From Moniliella sp. 'wahieum' (Eukaryota; Basidiomycota; Moniliellomycetes; Moniliellales; Moniliellaceae), in contig RSEE01000072.1 of assembly GCA_003971905.1 (NCBI GenBank), positions 124,001 to 188,000 on the forward strand: 64,000 bases of DNA, given 5' to 3'. The notes below the pieces were generated by a model. The model ran no database searches. It worked only from the letters and a program-made list of their open reading frames with translations, and was not told the DNA's origin. The stretch's first letter is position 1. Every line of letters starts with the position of its first letter. Shown here one piece after another: positions 54,801 to 64,000 of the stretch. Position numbers and translations under genes: made by a program.

Positions 54801-56850
54801 AAAGGCGAGAAGCTTGCAAGGCCTGCGTACCCACGGTCATCTTCGGTCCCACTCGTCTTGCCCTGCGAGGCACGATGCAGGAGGTTGAGTTGTTCGGTAA
54901 CGGCATGGGCGCCACCAAGGGGACCGTCCAGAACCATGTGGGCGGCTCGTCGTGCGGTGGAAACACTGACCAGGTGCTGCTTGTCCTTGTCCCTAGGCAC
55001 GTCCGAGGCAACCGCCTCAGCCCACAGAAGCACGCCCTCTGGCCCAGCCGAGCGGGAAACGTAGTGCAAAATTCTAGCTAGCTCTTCCGCCACTGCTCCA
55101 GCCTTGGAAGAGGCTGGGGTGAGGGGAACAACAGCCCAGGTCATAGGTACGCTGCCGTAATGTAAGGCAGAGCCTCAGCAAGGAATGCAACGTTCCCCCT
55201 CGCACGTAAGTCAAACGCCCAGACAATCTCAAAAAGGTTGCGCTGCACCAGAGCCGGTGCCACCCTTCCTCCGCCCGATACGGTTTCGAGCAGTGGGGCG
55301 AGGGACGAGTCCCAGTTACGCTGTTCTTCAGTAGGAGCCCTGCGCACGTCGGTCACACGCACAATGGCACCTTTCTCGCCCTCGTGATCGTCCGAGGCGT
55401 CAATACGCAACAGTGTAGTCGAGCCTTGTCCGAGAACTCGATCGTCATTGAGCAACTGAGCGACTTGGTGCTGCCCTTCCTCTGTGGGAAGAGACGAATT
55501 GATTCGGTCGAGGATGTAAGACAACTTGCGCTCCTCGTTGCTCAGGGTGCGCAGGAGAGCTTGTACGTCCTGGTGCGCTGGCGGTGTTCCCGCCGACTCG
55601 GACTCGTCAGGGGCACGCTAGCACCATTGAGCCAGAGCAGGTTGGTGCCCGCTGGCAACAAGCTTGTTGGTTCTACCGACAGTCATGGAGAAGTTGGCGT
55701 ACTCAGCGGCACGAGCGCCTTCGAGGAAAGAAAGAGATTGGATCCATCCCACATGGTTGGGAAGGTCCGAAACCAATGTCGCAATGCCCGCAGCGGATCG
55801 GAAGAAGCCGAGATGAGCCAGCTGACCTTGTGTCCCAGCGGAGTGAACCTGTCCGCCTTGCTCTCGCCCGACCCGACCAAGTCGGTAAACTGAGCACGGA
55901 GCCAGGCCCCATCGTCGTTTGTCGGGTCCTCATCAGCTGGAGAGAGCACGACTTGTTCTTCAGACGAAAGCGGTGCATCCTCCTCAATAGCGCGATCGTC
56001 CAGGACGAGATAGTCGACCTTCTTGAGATCGAGGCTGGCGCCGTATCCGCTCAACTTGACACGTTCGCCCGTGTCCAAAGGTCGGGCCCAGCGTAAAACA
56101 TACTTGACCTTCCCCTCTTGTGCCGCAGCATGCAGGGCAGAATGAAGAGCAAGGCCAGTAGGGGAAAGGAAAGTCTGGCCATCACCGTACAGGATGGCAG
56201 TTGCATTGGGCTCGCCATGAGATACGATGTGGTCCAGGCCTTCAAGGAGAACGGGAGCGGCAGCTGAAAAGGGGAGCTCACGCTCACGCTCCACCGCATC
56301 CAGAAGCTGCGATGCATCACACAGCGTGACGTCCGAGCGCGGCAGGTGGATCCAGGACGGACAGTCGCGGTGGGGGAGAGGGCGGAGCGAGGGTGGCCCA
56401 TTGGGCAGCGAAGCGAGGGGTGGTGGAGCGGGCAGCCACAGCGGTGTGCCACCAGGCACGGTGCGAGGCAGGCGCTCCGAGCGATTGCAGTGCCTTGTCG
56501 AGCAGGGCAAGCTGGTCCGCGTCCGAAGCTGGTTCTGGCACCGCCTGGGCGCGCAGCGCGTCGTGGGCCGCGTCGAGCACGTCGAACAGGCCGATGGCGG
56601 CGGCCTCATCGTCCAGCACAGAGAGGGAGGCGGATGGGCCTAGCGCCACGCCCGCTGCCGACGCGGGCTGGGCCAGGCCAGAGGCGACGTAGGCCCACGC
56701 CTCGAGCAGCTCGGCGCCGAACGGGGGCTCGGTCCGGGCGCGTCGACGCCGACACGGACGGCGTGGGGACGCGTGGTGGGTGCGGCGGCGGAGACAAGGC
56801 TGGCACAGAGCGCGCGCCGCAGCCAGCGTGCCCGCACGCCAACGACGCAT
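51895..56850 (-). CDS. UDP-glucose:glycoprotein glucosyltransferase (UGGT)
   Basis: The ER-lumen folding sensor that reglucosylates N-glycans of misfolded glycoproteins. The ATG at 56850 begins a signal peptide ([15 protein letters not shown], then after a frame change [12 protein letters not shown]) and [20 protein letters not shown]. The large sensor region fills 53000-56700, with blocks such as [14 protein letters not shown] and [20 protein letters not shown]. The GT24 catalytic domain starts [20 protein letters not shown], crosses the intron 52732-52799 (GTACGT, TAG), and continues [40 protein letters not shown] and [20 protein letters not shown] with the DxD metal site. It ends [20 protein letters not shown] and [13 protein letters not shown]. 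In the frame ending at 51895 the last residues are ERHEDL, an HDEL-like ER-retrieval tail. About 1,620 residues is normal. Confidence 0.92.
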
Positions 56851-57213
56851 GGTGGAGGCAGCACGGCAGAGGTGGTGGCAGGTCGGCGGCGCGTCCTGCG
56901 TGGCAGCGCCCATGGCCACGTGGAAGCCGTGATGCATGATGCATACTGCGATGCATGATCGTGGCAGAAGGTTTGAGCGACCACCATGAAAATGCCCCGA
57001 GCTCTCAGATCTCACGCGCCCATTGCAACTTGCGAGCGAATATACCAACCGCTCTGCTTCTTTCGTCTGCTGTAGCAACTATACAACACGCGATCTAATC
57101 TCCAGGTAGAATCAATTGCCTGGCTTGGTACACCGCTATAGTCATAGTCTGCGTCCTACTCCCCCAGTCGGTCGATGGAACGGGAAAGGACGTGCAAGAT
57201 GCAGGCCCCTCTC
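56851..57213. other. UGGT promoter region and aldo-keto reductase 3' flank
   Basis: GGCCACGTGG lies at 56914-56923, 64-73 bp upstream of the UGGT ATG. A CTCAGATCTCACGCG motif at 57003-57017 belongs to the dispersed CTCAGATCTC family. No gene is seen. Confidence 0.4.
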
Positions 57214-58376
57214 TTACGCCAACACACCGCCCATGGCCGCCTCGGGGTAGCGCAACCCCGAGACTTGCTTGCTCAGCTGCTGGATCTGCTCGTTGAGCTC
57301 CTCATAGACCTTGTCCGAGATGGACACCTTGGCAGCCTGCGCATTGCTCGCTGCCGTTTCCGGGCGGGTACAGCCAGGCAAGGCGAGCACACGCGGCCCC
57401 TGCCGACGCAGCCAGCATACACGAGCGCGGGGGTGGAGATGCCCTCGCGCTCGGCAATCTTGTGAATCGAGTCGGCCAGCTTGAGGTTCAGATCAAAGTT
57501 GTCCGGGTGGTAGCGTGGCATGTGGAGGCGAACGTCTCCCTCGGGATGTCCTTGATCGACTTGATTTGCCCACCAAGAAAGCCGCGCGACAACGGCGAGT
57601 AGGCCACGAGCGCAATGCCGAGCTCGTTGCACGTCTGCAGCACTTCCTGCTCTACTACATCGAGTGAGAAGGGAGAGAACTCAGCCTCCACCGCGGCAAT
57701 CGGGACAACACTGGCTGTGGCACGGATGGTTGCCGCGCTAACCTCCGACAAGCCAATGTACTTAAAGTGGCCTTCCTGCTGGAGCGTCTTGAGGTTGGTT
57801 GCAATTTGCTCGGGAGAAAGCTGCGGGGCGAGAAAAAATAGTAGGGTACGTTAGTATTCAGATATTCAGGGGGGATAGGGTTTCTTTCGCCAGAGGGGAT
57901 GAGAGGTACGCACCTTGGGGTCCCGACGGGCAGGCTCGAAAATGTCAATCGTCTTGGTCCCAGCCAGTGTCTTGTTGGCAATCTCAAGCTCGGCGCGGAG
58001 AGGCAACAGAAGAGTCAATGGCGCCAAGCTTGTACCAAGGGTTCATGCCGCCCTTGACACTCAGAACCACTTTCTCGGCGGCGGCGGGGTACTTGGTAAA
58101 GTAGCGCTTGAGCAGACTCAAGTTCCACATCTCCTCTTGCGAGCCCGAGTAGAAGGTGCCGGCATTCCAGAAGTTGCTTCCGTTGTCGAGCGCGGCATTG
58201 AGCGTAGCAAAGGCCTGCTCATCCGGAACAGGAGTCGACGCCAGGAAAGGTTCATGAGGCCAAGGCCAACTGCGTAGATACAGTCAGAAGATGAGGAGGG
58301 AGGGGGGGGGGGCAGAGTACGCACCAGCGCCGACTTGGACGCCCTGAGCATCGCCGGAGAGTGTGATGGTGGCCAT
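57214..58376 (-). CDS. Aldo-keto reductase, pyridoxal-reductase-like
   Basis: An NADPH-dependent TIM-barrel oxidoreductase. The ATG at 58376 gives MATITLSGDAQGVQVGA. Intron 1 (58270-58324, GTGCGT, CAG) precedes VGLGLMNLSW. Family blocks are LNAALDNGSNFWNAGTFYSG with the catalytic tyrosine, MWNLSLLKRYFTKYPAAAEK, VVLSVKGGMNP with the lysine, and KTIDIFEPARRDPK. Intron 2 (57821-57913, GTGCGT, CAG) is followed by LSPEQIATNLKTLQQEGHFK, then YIGLSEVSAATIRATASV, VEAEFSPFSLDVVEQEVLQT and GIALVAYSPLSRGFLGGQIK. It ends QVSGLRYPEAAMGGVLA at TAA 57214-57216. The ARRDP element and overall layout resemble S. pombe pyridoxal reductase Plr1, but substrates cannot be read from sequence. Expected length is about 335 residues. 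Frame changes are fewer than in neighbours. Confidence 0.85.
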
Positions 58377-59434
58377 GGTGGTGCGGGTAAAAAGAGGTGG
58401 TGGAGGTGGAGAAGGGAGTGGGCGGGCGAGGGTGGTGGGGAGTGTGGGGAGGACAGGCACAAAAGGGCTCTTTATAGGCTGGTGGATCGCGAAGAAAGAC
58501 GGGTGCGGCGGCCGAGGAGCGCAGTGGTAATCGACAATCGAGATAATCGAGCATGGATTTGCTGACGAGCGGTAGCCAATACATCCGCACCCTGCGCTGG
58601 AAGCCTAGCCACAGCGCAGCCAGCGCGGGGGCTGCAACATTGAAACAGATCGACCATGTCACCCATCCCATCATCCACCAGCGCGTCAGCACGCACCCGT
58701 CACGCATCAGCCCCCCATCGATGATTGATGATGGGGACCATCCATCATGCATCATGCCTAGCAGGCACGCATGATCGCCACCCACCCCATCCACTGGGTT
58801 GGCGCCCAGTCAGCACGCATGCGGCCTCATGCGTCCTCCACACCACAATGGGTGATAGCTGCTGACCCCCACCAGCATCCTACACCAATATCCACCCCCG
58901 ATCTGCTCGGCAACTGGAAAGACCTCCCCCACTCGGCACCGCCGCTCCTCCATCTACGCGCGCCGCCGCGGCACCGCGGCCAAACGCAAGTACACGCACG
59001 CATGCTTGGGCCGCCCCTCCGTCCATCCCGGCGTTAAGCAGGAACGGGACGGACCAAGGGGACGGCCACACCCTTACAGCCTACCACCGTGCTCCCCCCT
59101 GGTCTTGGGTTGAATACGGATGGGACGGAACGCACTTAGTAGCATCCACTGCACCATGTCCCGTCCAACCTCGCTCCGTCGGCAGCCAGGGCAGAGCGGT
59201 GGCCCATCCCGTTGTTTCTGCCGGGTCTCTAGGTCGACACTAGCACATCGTAGCACATGGACGTAGCACCAGCCAGCCATACTGGCGCTATACAGCTCTT
59301 CTTTGGACGCCAATAGTGTGGCCCCGCTCGCTTCGATTTGAGCAGGTTAAGGGAAGAATACATTGAAGCCTGGCGCTGCGAGCAAAGAACATGCACAATC
59401 AAAGAAAAAAAAAGGAAGGACGCCGTTGTCGGGT
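58377..59434. other. Gene-free stretch upstream of the aldo-keto reductase
   Basis: It holds the reductase promoter and a cluster of CATCGATGATTGATGATGG/CCATCATGCATCATGCC palindromes (58716-58760). CAGTCAGCACGCATGCGGCCTCATGCG lies at 58808-58834. No gene is recognised. Confidence 0.4.
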
Positions 59435-59515
59435 CGAACGACGCAGGGGTCGAACCTGCAACCTCCTGATTACAACCAGTCGTAGTCAGACGCGCTACCA
59501 TTGCGCCAGCCGTCC
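59435..59515 (-). tRNA. tRNA-Arg (anticodon ACG) with 9-nt intron
   Basis: On the minus strand the acceptor stem GGACGGC (59515-59509) pairs, with two G-T wobbles, with GTCGTTC (59442-59436), and the discriminator is G at 59435. The D arm is TGGCGCAATGGTAGCGCG, the T arm GCAGG-TTCGACC-CCTGC. The anticodon arm TCTGA-CTACGAA-TCAGG forms when 59471-59479 (CTGGTTGTA) is removed at position 37/38. The intron's GTTGTA can pair with TACGAC around the anticodon, which supports a real intron. The anticodon ACG is at 59483-59481. Confidence 0.85.
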
Positions 59516-59981
59516 TTGTGTGAGTTCGCACGGGATGGAGAAGACCCCATGGCCCGTGTGGCTAGCCTCAACGCAGTAATTTCAACCCCCCCATGTTTTT
59601 AACTTGCCTGCGCTCGCTGTGCCAGCCCAAAACTCAGCATTGCATTCTAACAGCAGGTGTGTTGCGCCAGCAGCGCGAGCCTCAGTGGTGGGCGATCATG
59701 TCGGCGCGGTTTGCCGGAACGCTGCCAATAGATATGGACCGTCAGGCTCTAATCGCGCGACTGGGCTGAACTGGACGCAATACTGTCCCTCTTCCAGCTG
59801 CCTCGCTACATGGCGTGCTACCAGGTGAAATCCGTCTCGGTATTCCGTCAGGTCCCTAAGCCACTGCACTGACATGTACGAAAGTCTGTCCATTGCGGGT
59901 ATAAAACAACAGCGAGGAAGGGGGTCAGAGGAGGAGAGGGGGGGGGGTTGACAGTCCCCCCCCCCTTAGCGGGGCGGTAAG
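59516..59981. other. Spacer between tRNA-Arg and SCC2
   Basis: The tRNA upstream region and SCC2 3' flank. It contains a GGGGGGGGG/CCCCCCCCC pair (59940-59966) that could form a small hairpin downstream of the SCC2 stop. No gene is recognised. Confidence 0.35.
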
Positions 59982-62900
59982 CTAGGCGTCGGCGTGCCCA
60001 AAGTGGAAGGGGGTCGGGGAAGGGCGTAGCCGAGGGGCGGAAGGGGTGCGATCGTCTGTGCTCACAGTCTCCTCAAGTCCAAAGGTAAGTCTAAGGACAA
60101 GGACAGGACATGTCCTCTGGCTCGAGCGTCGTTCCTTCCTGCGCGACGAGGGTTGGTACGCAACGAGCACCTCACGTGCCTCGGCCGAACTAAGCTGGCG
60201 GTCGGACACAAGGTGGTAGAGGTCGGCGCGGGAAAGCAGCCATGCTCCGATCAGCCAACATGCGGTGCGAGGCGCGTTCTCTTGTCCCACTACCTTACGC
60301 CGTGAGGCGGCTGCTTTAGGTTCGACGCACTTGTCTCCGGTAAACTGTACAGCCACTTGAGGTGGTTGCGCAGGGTCAGTCCCAGTCCTACGAGTTGGCC
60401 ACAGCGCGCATGGGGCGCCCAGGTAGGCTCGCGACTCAAGTCAGTGGACAAGTGGGAGCGGTGCTGCAGCACCTTCCAGCGTGGCGGTGGGCGATGTTGT
60501 GTGGGCGTCGCGCAAGGCATGGGTTGGGCTCGGCGAGATGGGGAGGGGGCGATTCGTCCAATGTTCTTTCAAGAGTCAGTCAACGAAACGGATGGGAGAC
60601 CACTAGGCGAGCGAAGCGCGAAGCGCCAGGGGGTGCGCGCGCGGGAGGGGAGAACGTACAGACTCCTGCTCCCTGCAGAGCGCCGTGGCTTGGGGGCGAG
60701 ATAGTGAGCCCGACATCGACAGGCACATTGTTGAGCGAGATGGAGGGCCTGCATGCCCGTGGTAGAAACGATCACTTTGAGTTCGGCCAGCACGGAGCAC
60801 CTCGTCCAAGGAGCGTAGGTAGGGTACACGGCGAGGTTTGTCCGCCGACAAACTGGGCCAAGAGCACATCAGTGCCAGTCACACATTCGGCATCAGGGAA
60901 GGATCATGGTCCATGGCCTTGACCACAGGCACGGACAAAGTCCAAACGTTGCCGTTTGTCCCCTAAAGGCCGTACCATGGTGCAACAGCGCCGTCACACA
61001 TCCATCCCCTACAACCCGCGCCTCCCGTTTCCTGCACCACGGGCCACGTACGGCCCGCTCGGACGGGTGGATCTTGCGCTGATACTCGAACGCAGCCCGG
61101 GCGTTCTCAAGGTACCGCACCGCCATGATCGATGCTGTTTGGTGGCAAGGAGCGTGTGGAGCTCGAGCGCCTTTGCGGCCAGCGGCGATCTGGGACGTCT
61201 CAACGGCAATGAGGGTGACGACGCAGTGCAGCGGATGGGACGACCGCGTTGACCGTATGATCCAAAATGTCCATCGCAAAGCGTTGCAGCAACGGAGCCG
61301 AAACAATCACGGCCGCCTCCAGAATGGGATCGAGGTAGCGCTGGACGATCTGGGTACTAATGCTCGATTCGGCAAAGGACTCGGTGTTCCCCACCAACTG
61401 AGCCATGTCCACTTTGCCTTCCGCATCGACGGTCGAGTCGACGGCGCGCTGCTCATCGTTCGCATCCGCCTGCCGACGGTGCTCTTTCCCAAGAAACTCG
61501 GCGAGAATGCGAAGGAGATACTCCTTTTGCCGCGCATTGTCACTTGCGAAATGTGGTCCATGACGGCCTCGGTCGGAGCTTGGGTCCAGAGGGAAGCATA
61601 CGTGCGCAACAACAGTCCCATGTTTTGGAGTGCAGCCAATGCCACACAGGCCAGGGCGAACGGTACAGCGTAACAGCAGGCCGTATACGGTACCTAGGAT
61701 CGAGGTGCCTCCTATTTTGTCGAACAAGGGAGCCAAGTCGGCATGCTCGTTGCGAAGCTGGTCAAAATCGGTGTGTTCGCACACACAGGAGCTCATCGCT
61801 ACCACCAGCGCTTTAGGGCGATCGGCCACACCGAGTTTTTTCTTTGGTGAGCGCAGGGGCGTCGGCAGGCCGCGGGGCCGTCATTTTGGCCACCACATCG
61901 CGCATGCGCAGGACACAAGCCACAAGTGTGCGCACCACAATTTTGTAGTCAAGCGAGAGGTGGAGGGAGGAAGCACAGAAGCAAGCGATCAGTTCTTGAA
62001 TTACTGCTGAAGCTGGCGAGATGGTGGGGGGCGGTTGACGAGCCCAGTAAGCTTTTGCAGTTGCTCATTGAACCCAGTCGAATGCGGGGAAGGCAGGGGA
62101 TGCAGATCGATAAAATCCGCAGCACCATCTCCATCCGGAACAGATCATCAGGTGGTTTGCAACTCGTCAAGAAAGGCAACAGCGTCTGGGCAGTCGCCAC
62201 TGAGACTGCACCCGGATACGCCAAGACAACAGCATGGATCACCTTTAGGCAATCGAGTGTATCCTGCACCTCATCCGTAGCGGACGCAGCGCCTCCCTGT
62301 GATGAGGGAGCATCCGAACCAACGCCTCCACCAATCCGCGCAATTTGACATCGAGCAAAACACAATTTGAAGGGCTGGCTCGTCGACGGACAGCTTTGAA
62401 CACCTCTTCTAATGGTGATGGTCGTTCCCGCAGCTCATGTGCGACGAGCAAAATGATGGGAGCATGATAGGCAAGAGACGCATCTGTAGCGGGTTGCGAA
62501 TCAGGAGCTGAGAAGGGACTGGCTCAGTACTCGGCTGTGCGGACGAAGGGAGGAGAGCAGCCGTGTGGGCGACTGATGGGTGGAAGGTGACTGGGCTGCC
62601 ACCGGGACTGAGGGAGGCAGTTCTTCTCACGAACAAGGACATGCCGAACCACATTTCGCCAGAGCGTCGAGTACGAGTTCATGAAGGTCGGACGTATCGT
62701 ACGCAATGGCACGAACGACTGTGACGCACAACTGTGCCTTGGTCGGCGCATCGGTCAAGCACGCATAAAATCCGGTAAGGATGCGCACCACGCGCTTGCG
62801 CACGCTCACAGCACTGTCCGACAAGCGGGAGAGAATCGAGTCGAGGTACTGAGGAATGTGCTGAGGTGCTTGAAAAAGGTAGTCGCCCAGGAGTTGATGG

Positions 62901-64000
62901 CCTGTTCACGCACCGATGCACTTCCATCAACCATTCGTACCTCCACCGTCGTCCGCACCGTCGAATCGTCCAACAAGGAAGGGTCTACAGCGGAGATAGA
63001 GTTGATCACCCGGAGCGCCCGTTGGCGGGTAGGAATGCTCTTGTCATCCAAGCACGGAGGAGGCCAAGCTTAATAGCAGCAAACGTGGCAAAGGTAGGAC
63101 TTGTGAGGGTGAGCATCTTGATGGTGACGTTGTCCCCCTGGTGTCAAGGAGGCGGGAGCAACGTTGTCACCCCGCCCAGGAGACGCTGTTGTGCCATATC
63201 AAGCGCCGCTTGCAGTGCCTCACGTCATTGACCACATCCAAATCCATCGACGACTCGGAAACCACCTTACGCATGTGCGCCAGTTCGCTCAGCGCCCGCT
63301 CCTTCCAAAAGCGAGCTGGAGTGCCGATGGCTTGAGCATTGCGTCATCAGCCTATTGTTTTTGCCTTGGAGGGATTGGGAGGTTTGGATGTACCCATCCA
63401 AAACAGTAGCTACCTGCTCTGCCGTCCAAGATGCAGTGAACCGTGCATGGGGTAACTTGGCCGCCTTGACTTCCAATTCGGCCAACGCAGTGCCGTAGCA
63501 ATTGCACCAAGGTGTTCCGCTGCAGCCCCGCACATCCGTGGGGGCGCCCCCGTCCAAAAGCTTGAGCAGACCAGCGACCAAGCGCGTGAGGAGGATAGTG
63601 ACCGCAGGCCATTCAGGGAGGAAGAGCATGGCCACCCAATCCGCCACCAAAGTCTCGATGATCATACTGTAACCAAACTCGTGGGCACTCTTGTTGATCT
63701 TAGGTTGACTCACCAATCTAGAGAGCGGACCCAAGCGAATGGAGGGTTAGTTCGTTTCGGCCACCCACGCAAAATAGCAACCAGGAGACGCACTTGTTGA
63801 TTAAGAACGAGACGATGATTCCCCCGCCGCCGCAATCGCACCTTCGATCCCCGATCCTTCATTTACATGGGAAAGCTTTGGTTTCGACTTGGATCGAGCA
63901 TGTCCGGGAAGTCCTGTGGGAGGTCACTAGACTGCTGCAGGTGTCCGACAAGGCATCATCCATGTCGAGATTGATGTTGTGGTCGAGGTCAGTTTGAGTG
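59982..64000 (-). CDS. Cohesin loader subunit SCC2/Mis4/NIPBL (partial, 5' end outside window)
   Basis: A HEAT-repeat protein that loads cohesin onto chromatin with Scc4/Mau2. The gene enters from the right edge. Recognisable HEAT blocks, in order, are YSMIIETLVADWVAMLFLPE, MDDKSIPTRQRALRVINSIS followed by DSTVRTTVEVRMVDGSASVREQ (split here for length: DSTVRTTVEVRMVD and GSASVREQAINSWA), and then VRKRVVRILTGFYACLTDAP, the family's VRKRVIKILRDIY element. Later come VQDTLDCLKVIHAVVLAYP, FAESSISTQIVQRYLDPILE, LLQRFAMDILDHTVNA, and MAVRYLENARAAFEYQRKIH, the conserved RYxxxxxxAFEYQ block. The C-terminus has NHLKWLYSLPET and ADLYHLVSDRQLSSAEAREV, with a provisional stop at 59982. At least two introns have GTGCGT or GTACGT donors (near 63790 and 60655). 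Many frame changes occur, so residue numbers are unreliable. Confidence 0.82.

Overview
This is a GC-rich nuclear segment of a fungus, most probably a basidiomycete. Every conserved gene is eukaryotic. Most genes have zero to three short introns (about 55-190 nt), two nuclear tRNA genes carry introns at the canonical position 37/38, and the single transposon has a Plavaka-like (CMC) transposase, a group common in basidiomycetes. The few introns per gene would suit an Ustilaginomycotina-type lineage, but I cannot name the species from this sequence.

Layout, left to right. Left edge: tail of an RGG/proline-rich protein, an SCP/Psr-type CTD-like phosphatase, DPM2 diverging from the mitochondrial ribosome recycling factor, and a secreted protein. 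8-14 kb: PCC1 (KEOPS), dynamitin and HEM2, all on the minus strand, separated by gene-free spacers. 14-24 kb: HRD1 diverging from a septin, an intron-containing tRNA-Met, and an RMND1/DUF155 protein diverging from a CLC chloride channel. 24-36 kb: proline dehydrogenase (PUT1), pyruvate dehydrogenase kinase, an unrecognised small gene diverging from a makorin E3 ligase, and pyruvate decarboxylase. 36-47 kb: a region that looks less GC-rich, with an OPT oligopeptide transporter and a 5.35-kb DNA transposon (perfect 24-bp terminal inverted repeats, 3-bp CTC target duplication) sitting just downstream of the next gene. 47-64 kb: NAD-dependent glutamate dehydrogenase GDH2, UDP-glucose:glycoprotein glucosyltransferase (UGGT), an aldo-keto reductase, an intron-containing tRNA-Arg, and the SCC2/Mis4 cohesin loader running off the right edge.

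Functional threads are ER protein quality control (DPM2, HRD1, UGGT), proline/glutamate/pyruvate metabolism (PUT1, GDH2, PDC, PDK) and mitochondrial upkeep (RRF, RMND1-like). These are scattered housekeeping genes, not a cluster or pathway locus.

Two window-wide observations matter most. First, 21 of the 22 introns I could delimit begin GT(A/G)CG(T/C): cytosine at donor position +4 almost without exception, where most eukaryotes have A. The one exception (GTAAGC) is in the OPT transporter beside the transposon. Second, nearly every conserved gene has its reading frame interrupted by apparent single-base omissions, usually next to homopolymers, while protein similarity continues in another frame. 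That pattern looks like sequence or assembly error rather than mass pseudogenisation, so the CDS spans given here are gene spans and not clean open frames.
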